Origin: Lentilactobacillus kribbianus
Lineage (GTDB): Bacteria > Bacillota > Bacilli > Lactobacillales > Lactobacillaceae
Direction: 5' to 3'
Length of the DNA stretch: 64,000 nt
Assembly: GCF_013184075.1 (NCBI RefSeq)
Contig: NZ_JABEQQ010000002.1
Span: 372,001-436,000 of the forward strand
Part shown: one piece after another, positions 17,902-26,986 of the stretch
Numbering within the stretch: the first letter of the stretch is position 1
How the letters are laid out: each line of letters begins with the position of its first letter
Program-made: the position numbers and the translations under genes
The notes under the pieces: generated by a model
Database searches by the model: none
What the model was told of the DNA's origin: nothing
The model's input: only the letters and a program-made list of their open reading frames with translations

Positions 17902-18852
17902 ATGAATGAAATGGAGTATTTAAACCTAGAGCGTTATGTTTTAGATCATGGTCATCAAAAAGGTGATCGAACTAATACAGGAACTCTGAGCACCTTTGGA
18001 TACCAAATGAGATTTGATTTAAACGAAGGATTTCCGATCTTAACTACTAAAAAGGTTCCGTTTGGGTTAATTAAAAGTGAATTACTTTGGTTTTTAAAAG
18101 GTGATACTAATATTAAATTCTTGTTAGAGCATAATAATCATATTTGGGATGAATGGGCTTTTGAAAAATACGTTAATTCTAATGATTATTCAGGTCCAGA
18201 TATGACTGACTTTGCACATCGAGCAGAGGATGATGAAAAATTTAATCAAATTTATCAAACTCAAAAGAAAGCCTTCTGTGATCAGATTCTATCTGATGAC
18301 AATTTCGCTAATAAATATGGTGATTTAGGACTAGTATATGGCAGTCAATGGCGTAAATGGAAAACTTCATCTGGTGAAACAATTGATCAGATTCATGACG
18401 TTATTGAACAAATTAAAAATAATCCTAATTCTCGGAGACTAATTGTATCGGCCTGGAACCCAGAAGATATTCCTAGTATGGCTTTACCACCATGTCATAC
18501 GATGTTTCAATTTTACGTGGCTAATGGTAAGCTAAGTTGCCAACTCTACCAGCGTTCAGCAGATATCTTTTTAGGAGTTCCCTTTAATATTGCTAGTTAT
18601 GCATTATTAACTCATTTGATTGCTAGAGAAACTGGATTAGAGGTGGGAGATTTTGTGCATACTTTAGGAGATGCCCATATTTACTCTAATCATTTAAATC
18701 AAGTTAATGAGCAGTTAACCAGGACTCCTTTAAAGGCACCTACTTTATGGCTTAATCCGGCTAAAACGAAGTTAGCAGATTTTGAGATGAATGATATTAA
18801 GTTAGTTGACTATCATGCTCAATCAGCTATTAAAGCACCAGTAGCAGTTTAG
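17902..18852 (+). CDS. thyA: Thymidylate synthase
   Basis: Methylates dUMP to dTMP using methylenetetrahydrofolate and yields dihydrofolate. Its 316 residues equal the length of the well-studied Lactobacillus casei enzyme, and the nucleophile falls at Cys198 ([11 protein letters not shown]). Other visible sites are [11 protein letters not shown], the [10 protein letters not shown] phosphate-binding segment and [18 protein letters not shown]. The insertion of about 50 residues after [10 protein letters not shown] is the lactobacillus form. folA follows after 11 bases, and the DHFR it encodes regenerates the folate used here. Confidence 0.97.
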   Translation: MNEMEYLNLERYVLDHGHQKGDRTNTGTLSTFGYQMRFDLNEGFPILTTKKVPFGLIKSELLWFLKGDTNIKFLLEHNNHIWDEWAFEKYVNSNDYSGPDMTDFAHRAEDDEKFNQIYQTQKKAFCDQILSDDNFANKYGDLGLVYGSQWRKWKTSSGETIDQIHDVIEQIKNNPNSRRLIVSAWNPEDIPSMALPPCHTMFQFYVANGKLSCQLYQRSADIFLGVPFNIASYALLTHLIARETGLEVGDFVHTLGDAHIYSNHLNQVNEQLTRTPLKAPTLWLNPAKTKLADFEMNDIKLVDYHAQSAIKAPVAV

Positions 18853-18863
18853 GGAGGGATAAG

Positions 18864-19355
18864 ATGATTTCCTTTATTTGGGCTCAAGATATTGATGGTG
18901 TCATTGGTCGGGATGGTAAGATACCATGGCATATACCGGTTGATATGAAATATTTTAAGAATACCACCATGGGCCACCCGTTAGTGTCAGGTAAACGGAC
19001 ATTTGATAGTTATAAACGAGTTTTACCAGGAAGAGAAAATATCGTTTTAACTACTCAAATAAATGATCTATCTGATGAAGTTACCAAGGTCACCAGTTTG
19101 ACTAAATTATTGGAATTGATGAGTAAAAATCCCGATAAAGAGTATTTTATTTCTGGCGGGGCCCAAGTTTTTAAACAACTATTACCGTATGTAGATAAAC
19201 TGTATAAAACAACCATACACGGTCATTTTGCTGGCGATACTTTTATGCCAGTAATTGATTATTCCCAGTTTAAATTAGTTAGTTCTCACAATGTCATTGC
19301 TGATGATTATAATTCTTATGCTTGTACTTTTGAGATTTTTGAAAGACAAAAATGA
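18864..19355 (+). CDS. folA: Dihydrofolate reductase
   Basis: NADPH-dependent reduction of dihydrofolate to tetrahydrofolate, 163 residues. Motifs: FIWAQDIDGVIGRDGKIPWHIPVDMKYFK, with the active-site Trp and the Asp that protonates substrate; GHPLVSGKRTFDS; and FISGGAQVFKQLLPYVDKLYKTTI. It is encoded just behind thyA with AGGGAGGG as ribosome binding site. No signature of trimethoprim resistance was assessed. Confidence 0.96.
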   Translation: MISFIWAQDIDGVIGRDGKIPWHIPVDMKYFKNTTMGHPLVSGKRTFDSYKRVLPGRENIVLTTQINDLSDEVTKVTSLTKLLELMSKNPDKEYFISGGAQVFKQLLPYVDKLYKTTIHGHFAGDTFMPVIDYSQFKLVSSHNVIADDYNSYACTFEIFERQK

Positions 19356-19388
19356 GTGTAATTTCACAATGGATATAATTACATTGTC

Positions 19389-19397
19389 TGTTATAAT
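19389..19397 (+). promoter_or_regulatory. Extended -10 promoter of degV
   Basis: TG-T-TATAAT: a perfect -10 hexamer at 19392-19397 with an extended TG. No good -35 is seen at 16-18 bases. It lies 42 bases before the degV start, after the folA stop. Confidence 0.55.
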
Positions 19398-19438
19398 GTG
19401 AGATAGTGTTAGAAATATTAAGGAAACGAGTGGAGTCA

Positions 19439-20293
19439 ATGGCAAACATTAAAATTGTGACTGATTCCTCGGTTGGATTAACCGAAGAAGAAATTAAAAA
19501 ATATAATATAACAATCATTCCATTAACCGTTATGATTGATGACACAATCTATGTAGATCGTGAAAATATTAATAACGATGAATTTGTCGAAAAAATGATG
19601 ACTAGTAAAAGTTTACCTAAAACTAGTCAACCAGCGATTGGCAAGTTTGTAGATACATTTAATGAATTAGGTGCTGATGGTAGTCAAGTGCTATCAATAA
19701 ATATGATGGAATCCATTAGTGGAACTGTTAATTCAGCTAGACAGGCGGCAACTATTAGTGATGCAGATGTGACTGTGTTTGACAGTGGTACAACCGATCG
19801 AGGCTTGGGATATCAAGTATTAGCTGCTGCTAAAAAAGCACAAACTGGCGCCAGTATGACAGAGGTTCTTAATGAAGTTAATTTTGTTAAGGACAATAGT
19901 TATTTATTTCTGGGTGTGATGACCTTAGATAATATTGTCAAGGGTGGGCGAATTCATCCAGTTGCTGGTGCGATTACTAACTTTTTAAATATTAAATTGG
20001 TTCTAGAAGTGACTGATGATGATGGTAAGATTAAAATTCGTTCCAAAGGTCGCGGGGTTAAATCAGTTAAAAAATACTTCAATAACGTCATTGAAAATAT
20101 GAAAAGCCTAAATAATATTCAACAAATTTGTATTTCATACGTTACTGAAACGGATTTAATTTTAGAATTAGCGGAACAACTTAAAACAACGTTCCCAGAT
20201 GTTTCTTTCTTATTTAGGAGAACGACTCCAATTATTGCGACCCATACGGGCGAGGGAGCATTCGCATTGCTTTATTATAATGATCATCGATAA
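19439..20293 (+). CDS. DegV family fatty-acid-binding protein (first copy)
   Basis: A 284-residue DegV protein. Family members (FakB in Staphylococcus) bind a fatty acid and present it to the kinase FakA for phosphorylation. Visible: IKIVTDSSVGL at the N-terminus, the SISGT-type turn in MMESISGTVNSARQAA, and DNIVKGGRIHP. The frame is open 11 codons further upstream, but the ATG at 19439 matches the family N-terminus. A second DegV gene lies at 58.7 kb; paralogues usually differ in the acyl chain they bind. A terminator follows. Confidence 0.9.
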   Translation: MANIKIVTDSSVGLTEEEIKKYNITIIPLTVMIDDTIYVDRENINNDEFVEKMMTSKSLPKTSQPAIGKFVDTFNELGADGSQVLSINMMESISGTVNSARQAATISDADVTVFDSGTTDRGLGYQVLAAAKKAQTGASMTEVLNEVNFVKDNSYLFLGVMTLDNIVKGGRIHPVAGAITNFLNIKLVLEVTDDDGKIKIRSKGRGVKSVKKYFNNVIENMKSLNNIQQICISYVTETDLILELAEQLKTTFPDVSFLFRRTTPIIATHTGEGAFALLYYNDHR

Positions 20294-20296
20294 ATA

Positions 20297-20338
20297 AAAA
20301 GACTGGTCGAGCTCTTTTAAACCAGTCTTTTATTTTTT
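20297..20338 (+). terminator. Terminator after degV
   Basis: AAAAGACTGGT pairs with ACCAGTCTTTT across a 13-base loop, followed by a T-rich tail. Confidence 0.87.
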
Positions 20339-20425
20339 ATAAAAATAACTCTTTAATTGGATTGTTAATCATTAAAATTGCTAAAATGAATTATTCAAAT
20401 AACAAAGTCATTAAAGGTGAACATA

Positions 20426-21331
20426 ATGCCAACTAAATCAACAAGTAAAAAAAAGCGCAATAAAGTTTTTATTTTTTTAATTATCATGCTGTTAGCTATT
20501 GGAGGAGGTATTTTTTATAGTAATAACCAAATACAGCATCAATCTAAACCACATATTCAACTTACAGCAGTCGGTGATTCTTTAACTCAAGGAGTTGGTG
20601 ACGATACTAATAAGGGTGGTTATGTCGGTTTAATTCGCCAAAAAATTAATCGAAGTAATAAGGCTGAAATGGTTACGGATAATTATGGAATTGCTGGTGA
20701 AACCACGGCTCCAATTACACAACGGGTTCAGCATAATAGTAAGGTCCGAAATAGTTTAAAAAAGGCTGATGTTATTACTATTACAACAGGTGGTAATGAT
20801 TTGATTGGATTTTTTAAAAATCATCCCACAGATACTGGCAATCAGTTGTCTCGCAATTTAAATCAAAATAATTTAAAATTTGAACAGCATGAATCACAAC
20901 TACTAGGTGAAATCAGAAAGCTTAATGCTAATGCTCAAATCTATGTGTTTGGTATTTACAACCCACTATATGTTTATTTCCCACAGGTTAAAAACATTTC
21001 CAAGGCTGTTAATCAATTGAATTTAACAAGCGAAAAAGTGGTTAAGCAAACTAAGGATGCTTATTTTATTTCCATTGATAAACAGTTATCTCATGGTCAA
21101 TTTAATAGTCGTGTTGAACAACAAAAATTGGAAAAAGAATCACGAAACATGAATAATGCTAATATGCTCAATTCGAAATCGGTATCAGATATTTTTAGTG
21201 GTTCAGGTAAAGAAATTAATCGCTATATTAGTAATCAAGATCATTTTCATCCCAATAACAAGGGATATCAAATCATGACCAATGATTTGTATCAAGAAAT
21301 GAAACAACATGAAAATTGGTTAAAGGAGTAA
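20426..21331 (+). CDS. ypmR: Membrane-anchored SGNH/GDSL hydrolase (YpmR-like)
   Basis: A 301-residue secreted or anchored hydrolase. One hydrophobic segment follows a Lys-rich start (residues 12-30, FIFLIIMLLAIGGGIFYS). SGNH catalytic blocks are visible: AVGDSLTQGVGD with the nucleophilic Ser, the Gly in NYGIAGETT, TTGGNDLIGFF, and DHFHPNNKGY with the catalytic Asp and His. The substrate (lipid or cell-wall ester) is unknown. ATG at 20426 has AAAGGTG at 20413-20419; the in-frame GTG at 20417 lies inside that site. ypmS follows after 4 bases, as in Bacillus. Confidence 0.88.
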   Translation: MPTKSTSKKKRNKVFIFLIIMLLAIGGGIFYSNNQIQHQSKPHIQLTAVGDSLTQGVGDDTNKGGYVGLIRQKINRSNKAEMVTDNYGIAGETTAPITQRVQHNSKVRNSLKKADVITITTGGNDLIGFFKNHPTDTGNQLSRNLNQNNLKFEQHESQLLGEIRKLNANAQIYVFGIYNPLYVYFPQVKNISKAVNQLNLTSEKVVKQTKDAYFISIDKQLSHGQFNSRVEQQKLEKESRNMNNANMLNSKSVSDIFSGSGKEINRYISNQDHFHPNNKGYQIMTNDLYQEMKQHENWLKE

Positions 21332-21335
21332 TACA

Positions 21336-21935
21336 ATGAGAAATCAAGCCAAAAAACAAATTAATCCCTGGAAATGGGGCTTTATGGGACTAATAATTCT
21401 AATAGTATTAGGATTATTGACTACTATATTCTTAATTAAGAGTAATCCAAAAAAGCCAGTTACTACTGGTGTAAGTAGCACCCAAAATACACCAGTAGCA
21501 GCTACTTTTAATAAAAAACAAATTAACGCGTTGTCTGATTATTATTTAAACAAGCAACAGGCTGGTGAAACTAACCAATACCATTTTAAAATAGAGGATC
21601 AAGCCATTGTTTACGGAACGGTAACTGTATTGGGAAGTCCGGTTAATTATTCACTCTTTTTAACTCCTAATGTAGAGTCCAACGGTAATGTTACGTTAAA
21701 GGCAACTAAATTATCCGTAGGGAAACTCCGATTACCTATTAGTGTGGTGATGGCGTTAGTGCAAAAAAGCTATAAATTACCTGATTGGGTGACAATGAAC
21801 CCGGCTAAAAATGAAATATACTTAGATATCAATCACATCAATAATGATGGTATTAATTATCGGGCTAAGAAAATGGATATGAGTGGCTCTGGTAAATTTG
21901 TATTTGAAATGATTTTACCAAACCAAAATTCTTAA
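21336..21935 (+). CDS. ypmS: YpmS family membrane protein (DUF2140)
   Basis: A 199-residue protein with a single N-terminal transmembrane helix (about residues 15-35) and an extracytoplasmic domain with the YpmS/DUF2140 pattern (FNKKQINALSDYYLN, YGTVTVLGSPVNYSLFLTP, LRLPISVVMALVQKSY). Function is unknown, but the ypmR-ypmS pair is strongly conserved, which suggests a shared envelope task. Encoded 4 bases after ypmR. Confidence 0.87.
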   Translation: MRNQAKKQINPWKWGFMGLIILIVLGLLTTIFLIKSNPKKPVTTGVSSTQNTPVAATFNKKQINALSDYYLNKQQAGETNQYHFKIEDQAIVYGTVTVLGSPVNYSLFLTPNVESNGNVTLKATKLSVGKLRLPISVVMALVQKSYKLPDWVTMNPAKNEIYLDINHINNDGINYRAKKMDMSGSGKFVFEMILPNQNS

Positions 21936-21953
21936 AAAAGATTGGAGTTCACC

Positions 21954-22172
21954 ATGAGACGAACCTTTTATCAATTTTTAATGACCAAACGTAATCCGGA
22001 TAGCACCGAAGCAGTAGCGGAATTTGCAAATAATGCTTTTTATGATCAATCTTTTCCTAAGCAAGCAGATAATTTTGATGATTTATCTAAGTATTTAGAG
22101 GAGAACGCGAGTTATTTACCTAGTATGACTATTTTTGATGAAATATGGTCCGAATATAAAGAAAGCAATTAG
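21954..22172 (+). CDS. yozE: YozE family small protein (UPF0346)
   Basis: A 72-residue cytoplasmic protein starting MRRTFYQFLMTKRNP, the recognised beginning of the UPF0346/YozE family. The remaining sequence (FANNAFYDQSFPKQADNFDDLSKYLEENASYL) fits its small helical domain. ATG at 21954 has TTGGAG at 21942-21947. The frame is open from 21942, but that codon lies in the ribosome binding site. The molecular role is unknown. Confidence 0.9.
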   Translation: MRRTFYQFLMTKRNPDSTEAVAEFANNAFYDQSFPKQADNFDDLSKYLEENASYLPSMTIFDEIWSEYKESN

Positions 22173-22181
22173 GAGGTTACT

Positions 22182-23042
22182 ATGGCAGTTACAATTCAAT
22201 GGTATCCTGGTCACATGGCCAAAGCAATTAGACAGTTCGAAGAAAACGTTTCTCTGGTAGATATTGTATTTGAATTAATCGATGCACGGGCCCCTTATTC
22301 CTCGCTCAATCCAGAAATTGCTCGTATTTCTAAGGGAAAACCCCATCTTTATATCTTAACTAAACGAGACTTAGCTGACGAAAGACTAACACAACAATGG
22401 CTAGAATATTTTCATAAACAAGATAGTGCAGCGATTGCAATTGATGCTAAGGGACGTTTTAGCGTGAATGAGATCATTGCCACTATTATGCCACTAGTGA
22501 AGGATAAATTAGCTCGTGAACAAGAAAAGGGTATGAAGCAACGCCCAATTAGGGCCATCGCAGTAGGTGTGCCTAATGTTGGTAAGTCAACTGTATTGAA
22601 TCGTTTGGTAAAACGAAGAGCAGCTCAAGTTGGTAACCGACCAGGTGTTACTAAAGGACAACAATGGTTAAAAGCTGGAAAAGAATTAGAATTATTGGAT
22701 ACTCCCGGAATCTTATGGCCTAAGTTTCAAAATCAAACCATTGCTGATAAATTAGCGTTAACGGGTGCTGTTAAAGATAGTGTCTTTCATAGTGATGATG
22801 TGGCAATTTTTGGATTAAATTATTTCAAGAAATATTACCCAACTCAATTACAAGAACGTTATCATTTATCTGAGACTGATTTAGAAAATACAACTCCTGA
22901 TTTATTATTAGAAATTACCAAAAAAATTGGTATGCGTGATGATTACGAACGAGCCGCAGTAAGAATTATTCAAGATATTCGCAGCCAAAAAGTTGGTCGC
23001 TATACTTTAGATCGATTGGAAGACGTTGATAACGATGAGTAG
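22182..23042 (+). CDS. rbgA: Ribosome biogenesis GTPase RbgA (YlqF)
   Basis: Circularly permuted GTPase that completes a late step of 50S subunit assembly, 286 residues. G4 comes first (TKRDLAD) and then G1 (GVPNVGKSTVLNRL), G2 (PGVTKGQQW) and G3 (DTPGILWP), which is the permuted order. The N-terminus IQWYPGHMAKAIRQ is diagnostic. The C-terminal helical domain includes GRYTLDRLEDV. It has a strong AGGAGG site and overlaps rnhB by 8 bases. Confidence 0.96.
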   Translation: MAVTIQWYPGHMAKAIRQFEENVSLVDIVFELIDARAPYSSLNPEIARISKGKPHLYILTKRDLADERLTQQWLEYFHKQDSAAIAIDAKGRFSVNEIIATIMPLVKDKLAREQEKGMKQRPIRAIAVGVPNVGKSTVLNRLVKRRAAQVGNRPGVTKGQQWLKAGKELELLDTPGILWPKFQNQTIADKLALTGAVKDSVFHSDDVAIFGLNYFKKYYPTQLQERYHLSETDLENTTPDLLLEITKKIGMRDDYERAAVRIIQDIRSQKVGRYTLDRLEDVDNDE

Positions 23043-23820
23043 TTCAAAACGAATCACTGTGAAAGAAATTAACGATCAATTAAAACAAGTTCATTCACTA
23101 GATGACGAACGATTAAAGAACTGGGTTCAAGATGATCGTAAGGGTGTTCAATTAGCAATCAGTAAAACTATTAAGCGACTCCAAACAGCTGAAAAACAGC
23201 AACAGGCTTTTCGGCAACGGTTTACTTATGAACAAAGTTTTTGGCATAAAGGGATTAACTATGTCGCAGGAATTGACGAAGTTGGTCGCGGACCACTAGC
23301 TGGTCCAGTAGTGTCGGCGGCCGTTATTTTGCCTAGTGATTTTGATCTTATTGCTGTTAATGATTCTAAGCAACTATCTAAAGTTACTAGAGAGCTCTTG
23401 GCACCCCAAATTAAGCAGGAAGCACTGGCATATGGTTTTGGCGTTATTGATAATCAAATAATTGATGAAGTCAATATATATGAAGCAACTAAATTAGCTA
23501 TGCGTGCGGCTGTTAATGATCTTAACATTACTCCGCAACAGTTAATTATTGACGCTATGTCTATTGATATGGCAATACCAGAGCTATCTTTGATTAAAGC
23601 TGACGCCAAAAGCATTAGTGTGTCAGCGGCCAGTATCTTAGCTAAGGTTTACCGAGATCAGATGATGAGTGAATATGATCAACAGTATCCAGAATATGAA
23701 TTTGCTCATAACGATGGCTATGGTACAAAAGCTCATTTAAAGGCCTTAGCTGAGTTTGGGGTAACTCCCATTCATCGAAGATCATTTAAACCGGTTATGG
23801 ACGCATTAAATATTAAATAA
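23035..23820 (+). CDS. rnhB: Ribonuclease HII
   Basis: Removes RNA, including single ribonucleotides, from RNA-DNA hybrids, 261 residues. Catalytic motif YVAGIDEVGRGPLAGPVV contains the DE pair. Further acidic residues are in DSKQLS, in IIDAMSIDM and in the AKVYRDQMM region. The N-terminal extension of about 70 residues before the catalytic core is the usual Bacillus-type substrate-binding domain. The ATG at 23035 overlaps the end of rbgA, which suggests coupled translation; a TTG 9 bases earlier is less likely. Confidence 0.95.
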   Translation: MSSSKRITVKEINDQLKQVHSLDDERLKNWVQDDRKGVQLAISKTIKRLQTAEKQQQAFRQRFTYEQSFWHKGINYVAGIDEVGRGPLAGPVVSAAVILPSDFDLIAVNDSKQLSKVTRELLAPQIKQEALAYGFGVIDNQIIDEVNIYEATKLAMRAAVNDLNITPQQLIIDAMSIDMAIPELSLIKADAKSISVSAASILAKVYRDQMMSEYDQQYPEYEFAHNDGYGTKAHLKALAEFGVTPIHRRSFKPVMDALNIK

Positions 23821-23854
23821 AAGGTTTACGTATTTCTCTTAAAAGGGTGTTAGC

Positions 23855-24721
23855 ATGCTTTTAAGAGATTTTTTATTGCGAATTCATTTGTGTAAGGGAA
23901 TTGGAATTAAAGGAAAAGGATTAATCTACCAATGGGCTCAACAGCAGTCCAAATGGGACGATATTTCAGCTAAAAAATTATGTCAAGTTGGTCATATCAC
24001 TAAATTTCGTCATCAATTTAGTAATTCGTATAATTGGTTAATGCAATCACCGACGACGGTTAATGAATTAGTGATGGGAGAACGTTGGGTATGTATTAGT
24101 GACGACAGTTACCCCTTAAAATTGAAAGAAGGATATGAACCACCACTAATTTTATTTTATCGAGGTAATTGGCAATTAATAAATACACCCAGTCTAGCAA
24201 TAGTTGGTTCTCGAAAGGCCACAAACTATTCATTAAAAGTATTGGAAAAACTTTTAACACCGACAATATGTCAAAAGTTAACCATTGTATCTGGATTAGC
24301 TGACGGGGTAGATAGTTTGGCTCATTATCGATCTATTTATTTACAGGGTAGTACAATTGCTGTTATTGGAACGGGATTAGATATTTTCTATCCTGCTAAA
24401 AATAAAAAATTACAACAAGATATTGCTAACAATCATTTACTTATTAGTGAATATCCAAATGGCACCCGTGGGTACCGAAGCCATTTCCCCGAACGCAATA
24501 GAATTATTGCTGGCATCACAGAAACTCTTTTGGTTACGGAGGCGGCTCAGCACTCAGGTAGCTTAATTACTGCTAATTTGGCCCTACAAAATAACCGCAA
24601 TGTTTTAGCTGTCCCAGGATCTATTTTAAGTCCCATTTCAATAGGAACTAATGAATTAATTGAAGCAGGAGCTAAACCTATTTTACGGCCGGAAGCGATT
24701 TTAGAAGAGTTTGTTAGTTGA
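23855..24721 (+). CDS. dprA: DNA processing protein DprA
   Basis: DprA binds incoming single-stranded DNA during natural transformation and loads RecA. The 288 residues show the Rossmann-like core: LAIVGSRKATNYS, IVSGLADGVDSLAH, AVIGTGLDIFYPAKNKKL, FPERNRIIAGI and VTEAAQHSGSLITANLA. Start at ATG 23855 after AAGGGTG. Placement between rnhB and topA is standard in lactobacilli. Its presence does not prove competence; late com genes are not in the window. Confidence 0.94.
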   Translation: MLLRDFLLRIHLCKGIGIKGKGLIYQWAQQQSKWDDISAKKLCQVGHITKFRHQFSNSYNWLMQSPTTVNELVMGERWVCISDDSYPLKLKEGYEPPLILFYRGNWQLINTPSLAIVGSRKATNYSLKVLEKLLTPTICQKLTIVSGLADGVDSLAHYRSIYLQGSTIAVIGTGLDIFYPAKNKKLQQDIANNHLLISEYPNGTRGYRSHFPERNRIIAGITETLLVTEAAQHSGSLITANLALQNNRNVLAVPGSILSPISIGTNELIEAGAKPILRPEAILEEFVS

Positions 24722-24826
24722 CAGTTTTCTTTTGGTGCAATATTATGTGATAGATTCGTAGTTTTTATTTCTACTATATTATGAAGTAAAAATTAACCTA
24801 GACTGCAGTAAAGGGAGACACGTATT

Positions 24827-26956
24827 TTGACGACAAGTACGACTAAAACTAAAGCAAAACCAAAACCAAAACGTAAAACTAAACGAAAAGCACCTAAAAA
24901 GAATTTAGTAATTGTTGAATCACCAGCCAAGGCTAAAACCATCGAAAAATACCTAGGCCGATCATATAAAGTTATTGCGAGTAAAGGGCATGTTAGAGAT
25001 CTACCTAAAAGTACGATGGGCGTTGATATTGAAAATGATTATGAACCTCACTACATCTCCATTCGTGGTAAGGGAGAAACCATTAAGGAACTCAGATCAG
25101 CAGCTAAAAAAGCTAAGAAAGTATACTTGGCTGCCGATCCGGATCGAGAAGGAGAATCAATTGCCTGGCATTTGTCCCATATTTTAAAGTTAGACCCCAA
25201 TGAAGATAATCGGGTAGTATTTAACGAGATTACTAAAGAGGCGGTTAAGGAGTCTTTTAACCACCCTAGATCAATCGATATGGATTTAGTTGATGCCCAA
25301 CAGGCTCGCCGCATTTTAGATCGATTAGTCGGATACTCAATCTCGCCGCTTCTTTGGCAAAAAGTTAAAAAGGGATTGAGTGCAGGTCGTGTTCAATCCA
25401 TTGCTCTTTGGTTGATCATTCAACGAGAAAATGAAATAAATAATTTTGTTCCTAAAGAATATTGGACGATTGATAGCCAGTTTAAAAAAGGTCGTAGTAA
25501 ATTTAATGCCAGTTTTTACGGAATCAATGGTAAAAAAACAGAGCTAAATGATAATGACGCCGTTCAAGCGGTACTAGAACAACTTGATTTAAAAGGCGAC
25601 TTTGATATTACTAAAGTCACTAAAAAGGAACGTAAACGTCAACCACAACCACCGTTTACCACTAGTACTATGCAACAAGAAGCTAACCGTAAGTTAAACT
25701 TTAGAACACGAAAAACTATGATGGCAGCACAGCAATTATACGAAGGTATTAATCTTGGTAAAGATGGTAATCAAGGATTAATAACGTATATGCGAACTGA
25801 TTCTACTCGAATTTCGACAGTGGCTAAACATGAAGCATCAAAGTTTTTACATGAGGAATATGGTGAAGAGTATGCGGCTACTAAACCCATTAAGGGTAAA
25901 CTCCCAGAAGGGGCCCAAGATGCCCATGAAGGTATTCGGCCAACTTCCGTTTATCGAACACCAGCAAGCATCAAAGAATATCTAAATAAAGATCAATTTA
26001 GATTGTATCAACTAATTTGGTCACGATTCGTGGCGAGTCAAATGACTCCGGCTATTATGGATACCATGGGTGTGACTATTGAACAAAATCAAGTTTCCTT
26101 TAGAGCTAACGGATCTAAGTTGAAATTTGATGGATTCTTAAAAGTTTATGGTGACGGTAAAGAAAAAGATAATCTTTTACCAGATTTGGAAAAAGGCGAT
26201 ACTGTCCAAATGGTTAATAACAAACCAGATCAACATTTCACTCAACCGCCCGCACGTTTTAGCGAAGCAACGTTGATTAAAACTTTGGAAGAGAACGGTG
26301 TAGGACGTCCATCTACTTATTCACCAACTCTAGATACCATTCAGCGACGTTACTATGTCAAATTAGTAGGTCGGCGCTTCGAACCTACTGAATTAGGAGA
26401 GATTGTTAACTCTATCATTGTTGACTATTTCCCGGATGTTGTTAATGTTGATTTCACCGCTAATCTAGAAAATGAATTAGATGAAATTGAAGAAGGACAA
26501 GAGAATTGGGTTCAAGTAATTGACCAATTCTATAAGCCTTTTTCTAAAGAAGTGAAATCAGCTACTGAGAATATGGAAAAAGTTCAAATTAAGGATGATC
26601 CTGCCGGTTTTAACTGTGATATTTGCGGGGCACCAATGGTTGTCAAAATGGGCCGATATGGTAAGTTTCATGCTTGTTCTCGTTTTCCAGATTGTCGTAA
26701 TACTAAAGCCGTTGTTAAAGAAATTGGGGTAACTTGTCCTAAATGTAAAGAAGGTCAAGTTATTGAACGAAAATCAAAGAAAAATCGAGTCTTTTATGGT
26801 TGTTCCCGTTTTCCGGAATGTGACTTTGTTTCCTGGGATAAACCGGTCGGACGTGATTGTCCTAAAGATCACCACTTCTTAGTTGAAAAGAAGATTAAAG
26901 GTGGTACACAAGTTGTTTGTCCTAACGGAGATTATGAAGAAGAACCACAAAAATAA
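24827..26956 (+). CDS. topA: DNA topoisomerase I
   Basis: Type IA topoisomerase that relaxes negative supercoils, 709 residues. After a Lys-rich start, the TOPRIM domain is seen ([31 protein letters not shown]). The catalytic Tyr lies in [14 protein letters not shown], and [14 protein letters not shown] belongs to the gate domain. The C-terminus has two clear four-Cys zinc modules (CDICGAPM...CSRFPDC and CPKCKEG...CSRFPEC) and a third, degenerate one with only two Cys. The start is TTG, with AAGGGAG 9 bases upstream. Confidence 0.96.
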   Translation: MTTSTTKTKAKPKPKRKTKRKAPKKNLVIVESPAKAKTIEKYLGRSYKVIASKGHVRDLPKSTMGVDIENDYEPHYISIRGKGETIKELRSAAKKAKKVYLAADPDREGESIAWHLSHILKLDPNEDNRVVFNEITKEAVKESFNHPRSIDMDLVDAQQARRILDRLVGYSISPLLWQKVKKGLSAGRVQSIALWLIIQRENEINNFVPKEYWTIDSQFKKGRSKFNASFYGINGKKTELNDNDAVQAVLEQLDLKGDFDITKVTKKERKRQPQPPFTTSTMQQEANRKLNFRTRKTMMAAQQLYEGINLGKDGNQGLITYMRTDSTRISTVAKHEASKFLHEEYGEEYAATKPIKGKLPEGAQDAHEGIRPTSVYRTPASIKEYLNKDQFRLYQLIWSRFVASQMTPAIMDTMGVTIEQNQVSFRANGSKLKFDGFLKVYGDGKEKDNLLPDLEKGDTVQMVNNKPDQHFTQPPARFSEATLIKTLEENGVGRPSTYSPTLDTIQRRYYVKLVGRRFEPTELGEIVNSIIVDYFPDVVNVDFTANLENELDEIEEGQENWVQVIDQFYKPFSKEVKSATENMEKVQIKDDPAGFNCDICGAPMVVKMGRYGKFHACSRFPDCRNTKAVVKEIGVTCPKCKEGQVIERKSKKNRVFYGCSRFPECDFVSWDKPVGRDCPKDHHFLVEKKIKGGTQVVCPNGDYEEEPQK

Positions 26957-26986
26957 AAAGAACCGCCATTATGGCGGTTCTTTTTA
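26957..26986. terminator. Bidirectional terminator between topA and yjeM
   Basis: AAAGAACCGCCAT and ATGGCGGTTCTTT form a near-perfect hairpin directly after the topA stop, with A-runs and T-runs on both sides. It can serve both converging genes; the yjeM stop overlaps its right edge. Confidence 0.9.
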